Shown piece by piece: positions 35,432-46,180 of a stretch of 64,000 bases of DNA. Each line of letters begins with the position of its first letter. The first letter of the stretch is position 1. The stretch is from Jacaranda mimosifolia (taxonomy: Eukaryota > Streptophyta > Magnoliopsida > Lamiales > Bignoniaceae). The notes under the pieces are model-generated. The model was not told the DNA's origin, searched no databases, and was given only the letters and a program-made list of their open reading frames with translations. A program made the position numbers and the translations under genes. The DNA is taken from positions 10,008,501 through 10,072,500 of the forward strand of contig CM032131.1 of NCBI GenBank assembly GCA_018894105.1, read 5' to 3'.

Positions 35432-35923
35432 TGTAGCGCCCCCACTCAGAACAGCACCTAAGCCGAGGCGCCACTCAGTTCAATCTTAAATTGAACCCAA
35501 AATACAAATCAAAAGACCCTCAATCAAGCATTTCCAACTTATCAAAAATCGCAGTGGATTCCAACTTAAACAAACCTTAAATAAACCCATAACAGACAAC
35601 ACATATACTAAACACATGCCACCAAATCTCAAATCCAATTTATCAGAAGCAGCGAAAATTTCAAACTTAATTAACTCATCAAATCATTAAGTAAATGCCA
35701 TAATTCACCTTCTTATATCTAGCAACATTTACATGCTTAAGTCATCAGCATCAATATGATATCATCACAATGTCTCAAGTTCAAGATAAATATTCAAATG
35801 ATTCCATATATATACATTGAAACACTTGTTCTATTACAAAAGATAATTTTCGTCCAGTTCAAACCAGAAGTCCGCATCCATCACTTAACCCTGTCTGAGA
35901 AAATCAACAAAATATAAGGGGGT

Positions 35924-35938
35924 AAGTCCGAAGGACTT
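35924..35938 (-). promoter_or_regulatory. Short perfect hairpin conserved across LTR families
   Basis: aagtccgaaggactt, a 6-bp stem with a 3-base loop, located near the 3' end of the LTR in element sense. Equivalent sites are at 42291-42305, 19202-19216 and 51438-51452. Confidence 0.4.
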
Positions 35939-36342
35939 AGTGAGAGATATTACAGACATAGTACAATCAAACAGAATAGTTAGGTTACAGGTGAATCGGA
36001 TACAAACAGACAAACAGATCATAACAAGAAATCAGAATACAATCAGGTAGAATAGATATTTTCAGATTTCAAGAGTATTAGCAAGAACTAGCTCAGGAGT
36101 TATGGCAGTCCGCTCGAATGGCCCGAGATCGTCTCAACCGGATCAGTTTGGGATGAATGGTCTATCTCAACCGAATCAGTTCGGGAGGAAATACAGATGG
36201 CTCATCCGGCCTGGACAACGACCTAATTTCAACTAAGAAACTTATGCAACCTTGTTGCTCCACGAACGAAATACGAGCAATCAGAATACAGTTAGAAAAC
36301 AGAACAAAACATGTCAATCAGATTTCTTTATCACTAGTTGTG

Positions 36343-36540
36343 GGCTTACGGCTTATCCCATGCACCTAGCAAGGATTAACGTCCCAGGGCTTACGGCTTA
36401 TCCCAGGCACACAGCCGGGATTAACTTCCCATTACTTAATCAAAATTTAGGACTTACGACTTATCCTTCACACAGCATGGATTAACGTCCCAGGGCTTAC
36501 AGCTTATCCCATGCTCACACAGTAGGGATTAATGTCTCAA
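36343..36540. repeat. Minisatellite in 3' LTR, four units
   Basis: Units of about 47-65 bp beginning gggcttacggcttatccc and ending gggattaacgtccca. The partner LTR has three units at 42797-42950. Confidence 0.85.
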
Positions 36541-38143
36541 AATAACAGTACAAACAAATAACAGATAGTCAAATAACTGATCGAACAGATAATAGTACAG
36601 ACAGTGCAGAACAGTACAAAAATGCCGACAAGGCAACAGATAACAGAATAAAACGAAACAAATAACAGATAGTAACAGATAACGGATCGGTACAGATAAC
36701 AGATAGGAGTTCTGGGTGCCAAAACAGACAAAAACAAAATTGATATCAAAGATAACCCTCATAGGGGTGTTCAAATCAGAAAACAGATAACAATTAAAAT
36801 TCAACACATTTCAGATTTCAAACAAACAGAGTACGGTACAGAAACAGAAAACCCACACATTGACTTATTACAATAACAGATAGTTAGGAAAGGTACCAGA
36901 TTGGAAGACCCTCACCTTTGTAGTTCTCAGATATAGCAATTACAGTCAGTAATCCAACTAGTTGGGCAGGACCCACTTTGTCGTCACCTAAACAAAAGGG
37001 GATTTACCATTACAATCCTCATTTTATTCTTAATATGCATAATTAAACTATTAACAGTCCCCAAAACCTCTAATTAACCAACTAATATAATAATCAGGAT
37101 CTGACCAAATCTATCGATACGTGATATGCTAATTAAGACAATTACTACATAAATAATTACGAAATTGTTTCAATCCCAATAATAGAATGAATTCTAGTCA
37201 TTCATTCATGATTCTCAATAAATCATCCCAAATTAACAACAACAGTCTATTTAACAATATTATCCTCAATGTCAATATTTAGGTCCCAAATGTATATAAA
37301 ATCCTCAAGTTAGGGTTTAATCCTTTAATAAACTTTAATTAACTCGATAGATCCCAAAATTATCATATAATATAACAAGATCCGGGTCCACTAACTATAT
37401 AATACTCCTTGAATGAAAATATATACACATATATATACCAATCATACAATAATCCTCAATCTTGGCATAATCACAAGGTTCACAATTGAAAAGGGTACAA
37501 TATACGTATGTATATATATATCAAAATCAAATCTAAACTTTAACTCAAGATCAGGCTATCGGAGTTCTGAAACCACAAACCAAGTACACAGGTGTGATCA
37601 TCGCATTGAGGAGACAAACTATCTCACTGTCGCCACTGCCGGCTGCGGGCCGCCTCTGTCCACCATCATCGAAAAATGCAGTGCCACCACCCAGAAATAC
37701 CTCTCTTCGTGAGTTTTCCAACGCTCAGCTTGGTTTTCTATTTCTCCACCAGAAAAGCCTCCAATTGAAGCCCCGAAACCTTCAAAACCGCATTGCTCTA
37801 TCGTGGAGTTTTCCCCGATTTTTGCCTCCACCGCCGCGTGAAATGGTTATGCAACAACACCACCGAGGTCCCTTAGCTGAGAGCTCCCACAAATGCTGCC
37901 CAGAAGCCCGTTCCGCCGCTGCTCTGCCGTCGTCCACCGAGGTGGGTTTCTTCAACCTTCTCGATTCCGGCACTCCTCCCCCCAGAATGGTGCCCCACGG
38001 TGTCAGGTGGTTGCCGGAGGTGTGGGGAACAGAATGCTCGATTGGGTTTGGGGAAAGGGGCTTGCTGGAAAGAAATTGCCAGTGGAGAGGCGTTTAGACG
38101 CAGGAGGAAGAAAAAGAAGGAATGGGGGGTCCAAATGAAAATT

Positions 38144-38155
38144 CCTATTTTATAG
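38144..38155 (-). promoter_or_regulatory. TATA-like box, 3' LTR copy
   Basis: Minus sense ctataaaatagg, about 25 bases upstream of a ccccccattcc run and the GC-rich leader. Identical to 44525-44536. Confidence 0.5.
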
Positions 38156-38487
38156 AATTAACTTTTCTAAATTTTCAGATTTGACCCAAAGGTTCTATTT
38201 AGCCTTCAATCAAGTCCTTCAAAATTTGCTTGAACTTCAATTCGGTCCCTAACCTTCTAAGTGCCTAAGATTAACCCATTTGACCTAAACTAATTCCATG
38301 AAAACCCACAAAATTCTCGAAGTTAGTCCAATTAAGTTCTTCTAAATTTTGGATTGACCCCAAAACTTTCAAATATTTTACAATTAAGTCATTTTCACTT
38401 ATTTCGAGCCCTAAAATCCAACCAATCAAAATTCTTGATTTTCCCAATTCTTGTTTTCCAAAATTCCAAATTTTAGGGGTGTTACAA

Positions 38488-38501
38488 TCTCCCCCCTTGA
38501 A
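38488..38501 (-). other. Polypurine tract
   Basis: Minus sense tcaaggggggaga, immediately before the TGTAACACCCC of the LTR. It is the primer site for plus-strand DNA synthesis and fixes the element's orientation. Confidence 0.85.
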
Positions 38502-38899
38502 AGAATCCGATCCCCAGATTCTCATCTTCGATTAGATAAACTTCGATTAACACCGGTACATATAACATTCTTGTTTCTCATTACCTCAATCACTTGTCAT
38601 TTCAATACTTAAAATATCCTTCATTTCAATTCTGGCAAAGTGCATGCTTTTATTTAAGATACCATGAAACCATTAAAGTAACAAGCAATGAACAACATCA
38701 TAAGTTCATACTTACATAATATGCATTAAAGAGTAGTCAAATTCCAACTTAACATGCCAGATTCATAACTTATCATACATTCGCAAACAACTAGACATAG
38801 ATTCACAAAAACTTAAACACACTAGATACAAACATAACTCATACGCCAACTACCCTCAGACTCCGTCTAGGGTAAGAAGCAGTCTTGGATTCTTTTGGG

Positions 38900-39854
38900 A
38901 CAATCAAGAACTTAGTCAGAACCTTTGGTCACTTGTTTTCTTTTCCCTTTTGCACCTGAGATTGACCGTTTGTTTCTGGGGCAGTCCCGGAAGAGATGTT
39001 GATTGCTGCCGCAGTAGTGCCTATACACTTTCCTAGTTTCTTCCAGTAGCTAGATTCCTCATGATTGAAAGCTCTACCAAATCCATATTTTATTCTTGAC
39101 GTCCCAGGTTGAACCTTCAATTGTTTCTTAGCTGACTCACCTTCACTGCTCCCAGCGAGTTCTAGATCAGAAACTTTTCCTCGTTTGCCCTTCTTCTCGT
39201 TGGTAGATACTTCAAGAGGTTCTTGTTCTACCCATAGGGCTCTTCCTATGACTTCTTCAGAGTTAGACTGCTCGCAAGGTATGAGGATTGGTCATATCTC
39301 CGATCTCAATCCCTTAACAAATTTCTCAATCTTAAACTTTTTTTTCCTCCATATTTATGACGCATACTGCAAAAGCCTACTGAATCTTGCTTCATACTGC
39401 CACACAGTCATATCTTCTTGGGCGCAAGATTCTCAAATTCTTGTTTTTGGGCATCTCTTACCTCTCGTGGTATGAATTTATCCATGAATTCCCACACAAA
39501 ATTATCCCAGGTACGAGGGACCTTTCTATATTCCTATCGTTGACTCAGCAAGGTCCACCATTAACCTGTAGTTCCCTCTAACAAATGAATAGAAAATGTG
39601 TGTTTGAGGTCCTTAGGGTAATCTAACACTTGAAAGATATCTTCGATCTCCCTGATCCAAGCCTCCGCCTTTTGGTGGTCCGATTCACCTATGAATGTTG
39701 GGGGATGGGACCTCAGGAAATGTGCTAAAGTCCCAAATTTTGAAGGCTCTCATGTCCTTTCCTCAACATTTAATGGGCGTCTCCGCTCTACGGTATCTTC
39801 TTCTAGATTTTCTTGACTAGGGGAATTCATTGTGGTAAGATTGGGTGATGCCAT
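38900..39854 (-). pseudogene. Gag copy B (distal), broken
   Basis: Minus-strand ATG at 39854. The retrotransposon gag domain is readable (HPPTFIGESDHQKAEAW, IREIEDIFQVLDYPKD, FSIHLLEG) and is followed after several stops by a CCHC zinc knuckle region near 39022-38981 (tgc..agc aat caa cat .. gac tgc). A 5-nt insertion near 39014-39018 breaks the knuckle's first CX2C pair. Stop codons occur throughout (for example after VEERT and in the middle of the domain). Gag would form the virus-like particle. It differs clearly in sequence from copy A, so it is not a recent duplicate. Confidence 0.8.
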
Positions 39855-40239
39855 TTGATAAATAGGAAACTTCTAATGACAAACTGCACTTGCCTGCATA
39901 ATTAAACAGAGCATTCTATTAATTGATATCCAATCGATATTAGTTCTTATTACATAGGTTGAACAACATATATATACACACAAAATCTTCAGTAATCCTC
40001 AATTCTAACAAATATTCTACACACTCTTGGCTAATAGCCAACAAGACTCAGAAAACTATGAATTTCAATCACATTTTCTGATCTTTTCCAATTGACTACT
40101 GTCTCCATCTTAAGGAAATCAACCTCTACCCTATCTCAGGAGAATCCGGTGCTTCTTCTTCTGTCAGGGCATACGCATGAGCTTGGACATTCTATCTCCA
40201 ACTAGCTCTTACCGTATGTTTTCCCTTTCCTATGGGTGT

Positions 40240-41329
40240 TAGGCCTTTCCATCTAGGGCAATCTCTCACAAAGTGCTGGTTGCTACTGCAACCTATACAT
40301 TCGCCTTGTTTTCTCCAACATCCAGACTCTTCATGGCCAATCCCCCACAGAATCCACATTGTTTGGGTGCCCTTTCTTGGGTTAAATTTGCCTTCTTGCC
40401 AAAATGAGGGGCTAGCTGAGTGGTGTTTCCAACTTAGGGTCTCGGTTGCTTTCTTTTGATATCACTCAGCTCCTTAAAATGTATCTTTTCCTTGTGGCCT
40501 TTATTCTCAATCTTTCGAATTTTCTGCAGGTCTGACTCAAGTTGCAGTACCCTGCTTGCTGCCAGATTGAGATTGGGTAAGTCATAAGTGACCAAGCTTT
40601 GCTTAAGCTCTGGTCGTAGCCCTTGTACGAATCGTCGTGCCTGTTGACCTTCGTCATCTTGTATGTAGGGAGCATATTGTATCAATCGGCTAAAAGTAGC
40701 CTCGTACTAACTTACAGACTGTGCCCCTTGTACAAGGTCCATAAACTATCTTTCTCTTGCTTGTTTCACCACTTTTGGCACAAATTTACTCATGAAGTCT
40801 CGGGTGAAACTCTCACAAGTTCGGCAGGTTCCTTCAGTTGTCCATCTTCAATCAATCACCTTCCACCAACTCTGGGCGGAACCTTCCAAAAGGAATATGG
40901 AAAATCGAACCCTCCCTTCATTTGAATAATGCAGTGTCTCAAAAATATTCTTCAAACTCTCGATCCAATCGTCAGCCTTTCTATCATCAAGACCTCCTAA
41001 AAACTTCGGGGGATTCAAACGAAGAAATCACTCCATGGCTCGGTCTTCTATAACCTCCTCTGCTACCTCTGCTCTAACCGCCAGTTGCTTACGTCTTTGT
41101 CTACCTCAGTGATTAGGTCCTACCGGGGGATCTACCACAGGTTGATCCATCGGAAGAGTTTGAGAAACTTCCTCATCCGACATCGGCTGTGGGTAGGCAG
41201 GTGTTCCCGCCTAGGAGTTCGTCCGTTAACGACCATTTGCCCATGAGGTCTACCCCATAATCCGATTCTAGGTGGAACGGATGCACCAGAACTTCCTTGA
41301 AAAGCCATCAACTTTATCAATTCTGCCAA
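40240..41329 (-). pseudogene. Gag copy A (proximal), broken
   Basis: Starts MAELIKLMAFQG at 41329 (minus). The gag domain follows (GLDDRKADDWIESLKNIFE, FSIFLLEGSAQSWWKVI, DFMSKFVPKVVKQARERQF) and then the hallmark YAPYIQDDEGQQARRFVQGL near 40680-40610. A CCHC zinc knuckle C-IG-C-SSNQ-H-FVRD-C lies at 40299-40258. There are stop codons and frameshifts, for example near 41110, 40855 and 40708. It is closest to gag of Ty3/gypsy (chromovirus-like) elements. No protease or pol follows; the next coding sequence is another gag. Confidence 0.82.
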
Positions 41330-41782
41330 GCTTCCAAAGATAAAAGAAAGAAATTGATTATTATGAAACTAAATCGAACTCAAAAATACACAAATCTTAA
41401 TCATTCTACGATAAACGATAAGATTCCATGAACATTCTTACAGTTCTCAAATTCATCTTAAATCTTCGAATCACACAAGAACTCCCAATACACAAAGTAC
41501 CTAAAGTTCAACATTCCAAAATCAAATCCTAACTAAACTTAGGTATTCCTGAACTTAAGTATACATAGCTAAAATATTTCTAAACTCAATCTCTGTTTCT
41601 ATATCAGCCAAAAATCTACATTTTCACAATCACATTCTAGGAGCAAGTCCTAGTAGTTCAAGTTCTCCTATCCCAAAGGTTTATATCTTATATAATTCCT
41701 AATTTAAATTAGGTCTCTAGCAAACCAATTAGATTCAATCACAACAGTCATTTCCATATGAACCTAGGTCATCAAAACTTAG
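41330..41782 (-). other. Untranslated leader of the double-gag element
   Basis: Between the primer binding site and the first gag ATG. AT-rich and without ORFs; in other elements this region holds the packaging signal. Confidence 0.55.
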
Positions 41783-41794
41783 GCTCTGATACCA
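41783..41794 (-). other. Primer binding site, initiator tRNA-Met type
   Basis: Minus sense TGGTATCAGAGC, complementary to the 3' end of plant initiator tRNA-Met, 4 bp from the 5' LTR. Confidence 0.9.
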
Positions 41795-42796
41795 GCTCTG
41801 TAGTGCCCTCACTTAGAACAGTACCTAAGCCGAGGTGCCACTCAGTTCAATCTTAAATTGAACCCAAAATACAAATCAAAAGACCCTCAATCAAGCATTT
41901 CAAACTTATCAGAAATCGCAGTGGATTCCAACTTAAACAAACATTAAATAAACCTATAACAGATAGCACATATACAAAACACATGCTACCAAATCTCAAA
42001 TCCAATTTATCAGAAGCAGCAAAAATTTCAAACTTAATTAACTCATCAAATCATTAAGTAAATGCCATAATTCACCTTCTTATATCTAGCAACATTTACA
42101 TGCTTAAGTCATCAGCATCAACATGATATCATCACAATGTCTCAAGTTCAAGCTAAATATTCAAATGATTCCATATATATACATTGAAACACTTATTCTA
42201 TTACAAAAGATAATTTTCGTCCAGTTCAAACCAGAAGTCCGCATCCATCACTTAACCCTGTCTGAGAAAATCAATGAAATACACGGGGGTAAGTCTAAAG
42301 GACTTGGTGAGAGATAATTATAATAGTAACTATAAAAATATATCGAGGAAGAATCAACTCAAGAGATTATCATTAGTCAATCGGAACAAAAGCATATCAA
42401 ACGATTATAGGTATAGTACAATTAGATAGAATAGTTAGGTTACAGGTGAATCGGATACAAACAGACAAACAGATCACAACAGAAAATCAGAATACAATCT
42501 GGCTAAACAGACATTTTCAGATTTCAAGAGTATCAGTAGGAACTAGCTCAGGAGTTATGGCTATCGACTCGAATGGCCCGAGATCGTCTCAATCGGATCA
42601 GTTTAGGAGAAATGGTCCATCTCAATCGAATCAGTTCGAGAGGAAATACAGACGGCTCATCCGGCCTGGACAACGACCTGATTTAGACTAAGAAACTTAC
42701 GCAACCTTGTTGCTCCATGAACGAAATATGAGCAATCAGAATACAGTTAGAAAATAGAACAGAACTTGTCAATCATATTTCCTTATCACTAGTTGT

Positions 42797-42950
42797 GGGC
42801 TTACGGCTTATCCCATGCACCTAGTAGGGATTAACGTCCCAGGGCTTACAGCTTATTCCAGGCACACATGTGGGATTAACGTCCCATTACTTAATTAGAA
42901 TTTAGTGCTTACGGTTTATCCCTCACACAGTAGGGATTAATGTCCCGAAA
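42797..42950. repeat. Minisatellite in 5' LTR, three units
   Basis: Same unit as 36343-36540 (gggcttacggcttatccc...), with three copies. Confidence 0.85.
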
Positions 42951-44524
42951 TAACAATACAGACAGATAACAGACAGTCAAATAACTAATTGAATAGATAA
43001 CAGTACAGACAGTACAGAAATGCCGATAAGGCAACAGATAACAGAATAAAATGGAACAGATAACAGATAGTAACAGATAATGGATCGATACAGATAACAG
43101 ATAGGAGTTCTGGGCGCCAGAACAGACAAAAACAAAATCGATATCAAAGATAATCCTCACATGGGTGTTCAAATTAGATAATAGATAACAATCAAAATTC
43201 AACACATTTCATATTTCAAACAAACAGAGTACGACATAGAAATAGAAAACCCACACATGGGCTTATCACAATAACAGATAGTTAGGAAAGGTGCCAGATT
43301 GGCATACCCTCACCTTTATAGTTCTCAGATATAGAAACTATAGTCAGCAATCCTACTGGTTGGGTAGGACCCACTTTGTCATCACCTAAACAAAATGGGA
43401 TTTACTATTACAATCCTCCTTTGATTCTTAATATGCATAATTAAACTATTAACAGTCCTCAAAACCTCTAATAAACCAACTAATATAATAATCAGGATCC
43501 GATCAAATCTATCGGTATGAGATATGCTAATTAAGATAATTACTACAGAAATAATTGCGAAATTGTTTCAATCCTAATAATAGAATGAATTCTAGTCCTT
43601 GATTCATGATTCTCAATAAATCGTCCCAAATTAACAACAACAATCCATTTAACAAGATTATCCTCAATGTTAATATTTAGGTCCCAAATGTATATAAAAT
43701 CCTCAAGTTATGGTTTACTCCTTTAATTAACTCAATAGATCCAAAAATTATCATATAATATAACAAGATCCGGGTCCACTAACTATATAATACTCCTTGC
43801 ATGGAAATATATACACATATATATACCAATCATACAATAATCCTCAATCTTGGCATAATCACAAGGTTCACAATTGAAAAGGGTACAATATACTTATGTA
43901 TATATATATCAAAATCAAATCTAAACTTTAACTCAAGATCAGGCCATCGGATTTTTGAAACCACAAACCAAGTACAAGGGTGCGATCGTCGCGTTGAGGA
44001 GACAAACTGTCTCACTATCGCCACTGCCCTACCACCGACGTCCACCATCTCCAAAAAATACAATGCCACCACCCGGAGACACCTCTCTCCATGAGTTTTC
44101 CAACGCTCAGCTTGGTTTTTTGTTTCTCCACAAGAAAAGCCTCCAATCGAAGCCTCGAAATCTTCAAAACCACCTTACTTTGTTGTGGAATTTTCACTAA
44201 TTTTTGTCTCTGCCGCCGCATGAAATGGTCATGCAACAACACCACCAAGGTCCCATAGCTGAGAACTCCCAGAAATGCTGCCTAGAAGCCCATTCTGCCG
44301 CTGCTCCATCGTCGTCCATCGAGATGGGTTTCTTCAACCTTCTCGATTCCAGTGCTCATCCCTTGGAACAGTGCCCCACTGTGTCAGGTAGTTGCCGGAG
44401 GTGTGGGGAAGATGGTGCTCGGTTGGGTTTGGGGAAAGGGGCTTGTCAGAAAGAAATCGCTGGTGGAGAGGGGTTTAGACGCGGGAGAAAGAAGAAGAAG
44501 GAATGGGGGGTCCAAATGAAAATT

Positions 44525-44536
44525 CCTATTTTATAG
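44525..44536 (-). promoter_or_regulatory. TATA-like box of the 5' LTR
   Basis: Minus sense ctataaaatagg, followed by the GC-rich leader. It is the most likely core promoter of the element; the start site is not visible. Confidence 0.5.
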
Positions 44537-44867
44537 AATTGACTTTTCTAAATTTTCAGATTTGACCCAAAAGTTCAATTCAACCTTCAATCAAGTCCTT
44601 CAAAATTTGCTCAAACTTCAATTCGGTCCCTAACCTTCTAAGTGCCTAAGATTAACCCATTTGACCTAAACTAATTCCTTGCAAACCCACAAAATTCTCA
44701 AAGTTAGTCCAATTAAGTTCTCCCAAATTTTGGATTGACCCCAAAACTTTCAAATATTTTGCAATTAAGTTCTTTTCACTTATTTCAAACCCTAAAATTC
44801 GACCAATCAAAATTCTTGATTTTCCCAATTCTTGTTTTCCAAAATTCCAAAATTTAAGGGTGTTACA

Positions 44868-44872
44868 AACAT
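44868..44872. repeat. Target duplication of the double-gag LTR element (right)
   Basis: aacat; compare agcat at 35427-35431. Confidence 0.75.
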
Positions 44873-45133
44873 GTTATAGAGACACTTTGAGATGTCACAT
44901 TATTAGGTATTTATGGTTGTTGAAAACTATTACATGACGCTATGAAGTGTCACAACATGGAAACTTTAGGGGACTCTATAGAGTGTCACAACAACGAATT
45001 CTTTGGGGATGCTTTCATGTGTCACGAAAACTTAATAGGACACCCACTTATGAGACACTATATCCAAACATCTCAATAAGTGAAAGCGTCCCTAAATCCA
45101 TTTATTGTGACACATTTAGGCATCCATATATAG
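44873..45133. repeat. Right subterminal repeats of outer CACTA, second part
   Basis: Continuation of the repeat-rich end cut at 35426. Cores gtgtcac / gagacact recur (for example 44880, 44893, 44947, 44983, 45018, 45053, 45107). Confidence 0.8.
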
Positions 45134-45149
45134 CCTTTTTCTAGTAGTG
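45134..45149 (-). repeat. Right terminal inverted repeat, outer CACTA
   Basis: cctttttctagtagtg, reverse complement of the left end. Confidence 0.9.
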
Positions 45150-45361
45150 GGGCATTTCGGTGCGTTGTTCTCTAACAAGCACCAACTAACATGCATCCAT
45201 ATCTCATATGGGATTACTCATGAAACGGAGCAGCATCCAACCCTTGGATTTATGCATCGTTAGTGCAAGTCTATCCAAATCTTAGATGCCCTATCTCGTA
45301 AGATCCTATTACTTGGAGAATTTAAGATTACGACCCTGTAAGACTTATTCCATGATCACCA
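45150..45361 (-). mobile_element. Copia-type LTR, right part, split by the CACTA insertion
   Basis: In minus sense this is the first 212 bp of the LTR (TGGTGATCATGG...), matching 58142 onward and 54123 onward. It continues the LTR of 1-1395. Confidence 0.85.
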
Positions 45362-45441
45362 CCTAATGAACTGACCAAGTCCCGTAGTCTTGTGTGATCT
45401 AAGAGCTTCATCCAAATGCTAGTGAAGCGATAAAAAGCATA
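45362..45441. other. Short spacer between LTR and third CACTA end
   Basis: Eighty bases with no recognised content. It lacks a purine tract next to the LTR. Confidence 0.4.
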
Positions 45442-46180
45442 CACTACAACAAAGTACACTTTTAGTAACGACTAATTTCGTTACCATAACGCTGAAATTC
45501 GCTACCCAAAATATTGGTAACGAATTTTTTGTTACTGAAGTTTCGTGCCCTAAAGCCCGTTGCAAAAAGTCTTAGTAACGAAATTTATGGTTCGTTACGA
45601 ATGATGACCTTATGGCGACGAAACATGTCGTTACCAAAAATATGATATTAGTAACAAAAAAGTGTATTAGTTACAATATATTTTTATAGCATAACAAAAT
45701 ATTTAGTTACTAAAACATTGGCAATTTTTTTGCATTTTATTTTTTCGTTACCAATGCTGGGCCGCTGGTAGCTGGACAGGCAAACACTGGGCCGACGAGC
45801 CGGGCTGGACCGATTGGGGAATTGTTGGGCCCACTCATTGGGCTTCGGACTCGGGCTCCCAACTTCGGCGCACTGGGCTGAATGCTTAGGCCTACTGGAA
45901 TGGGCCACAACATCTTAGGATTGGGCGATATGAACTATTGTTGGTTGGAGAAAAATCTGCAGGTTTGCTTGAAGTGGGACTTGATCCCGCGCCAGCACCT
46001 ACATGCAGAAAGGCACTAACCATCTTGCCTACAACTTATATAAGTCAAGAAAGAGATGCGCATATGTACTTATTCGCTTCGCCTCCAAAACTTAATATGG
46101 CTCTCAAGCCTCTTCTCCTGCACTCTTTGCTTACTAAACTTAATATTCATTTTTTTTACTTATGTTAATTATTTAAAATT
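45442..46180. mobile_element. Truncated third CACTA-like end
   Basis: Begins cactacaacaaagtacac and is followed by repeated gtaacgaa / ttcgttac motifs in both orientations (45463-45700), a typical CACTA terminus with subterminal repeats. A GC-richer block rich in tgggcc/ggcccac follows (45755-45910). No matching right end (…ttgttgtagtg) is visible in the window, so the element is cut off somewhere before the AT-rich region at 46.2 kb. Confidence 0.55.

Larger units (their letters stand above)
35432..38486 (-). repeat. 3' LTR of the double-gag element
   Basis: About 3055 bp, paired with 41799-44867. It holds a TATA-like box in minus sense (38144-38155), a GC-rich leader (about 37620-38100) and a minisatellite of 'gggcttacggcttatccc' with four units (36343-36540). 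Confidence 0.92.
35432..44867 (-). mobile_element. Complete LTR retrotransposon with two gag copies and no pol, 9.4 kb
   Basis: The two LTRs are 35432-38486 and 41799-44867, both beginning (minus sense) TGTAACACCC and ending GGCGCTACA or GGGCACTACA. A primer binding site TGGTATCAGAGC on the minus strand (41794-41783) lies 4 bp inside the right LTR, and a polypurine tract lies next to the left LTR, so the right LTR is the 5' LTR. The 3.3-kb interior encodes two gag regions in the same orientation and no protease, reverse transcriptase or integrase that I can see. This matches the idea of gag-only, non-autonomous plant LTR elements (TR-GAG). By eye the first 190 bp of the LTRs differ at roughly 6%, so it is not very young. 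Confidence 0.9.
41799..44867 (-). repeat. 5' LTR of the double-gag element
   Basis: About 3069 bp. Compared with the 3' LTR it has an additional 93-bp or so block at about 42315-42408 and one fewer minisatellite unit. TATA-like box at 44525-44536 (minus). Confidence 0.92.
1396..45149 (+). mobile_element. Outer En/Spm-CACTA element, 43.75 kb, nested host of others
   Basis: It starts with cactactagaaaaaagg (1396-1412) and ends with the near-exact reverse complement cctttttctagtagtg (45134-45149). It is flanked by a 3-bp duplication (tgg/ggg), and the interrupted copia LTR rejoins cleanly across it. Both ends carry short subterminal repeats built on 'gtgacact/agtgtc'. Inside are a TNP2-like transposase and a second En/Spm-type gene, both on the plus strand and both broken. 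About 30 kb of the length is later insertions: the inner CACTA at 13615-33846 and the LTR element at 35432-44867. Without these the element would be about 14 kb, a normal size for an autonomous CACTA. It is now certainly unable to encode its own transposase. Confidence 0.9.

Noticed and set aside
37594..38138. Overlapping open frames of 80-167 codons in GC-richer DNA (also 43955-44536 and 21469-22062)
   Set aside because: They lie in the transcribed leader of the LTRs, are in several frames at once, and are not kept between the two LTRs of the same element; the openness follows from base composition.
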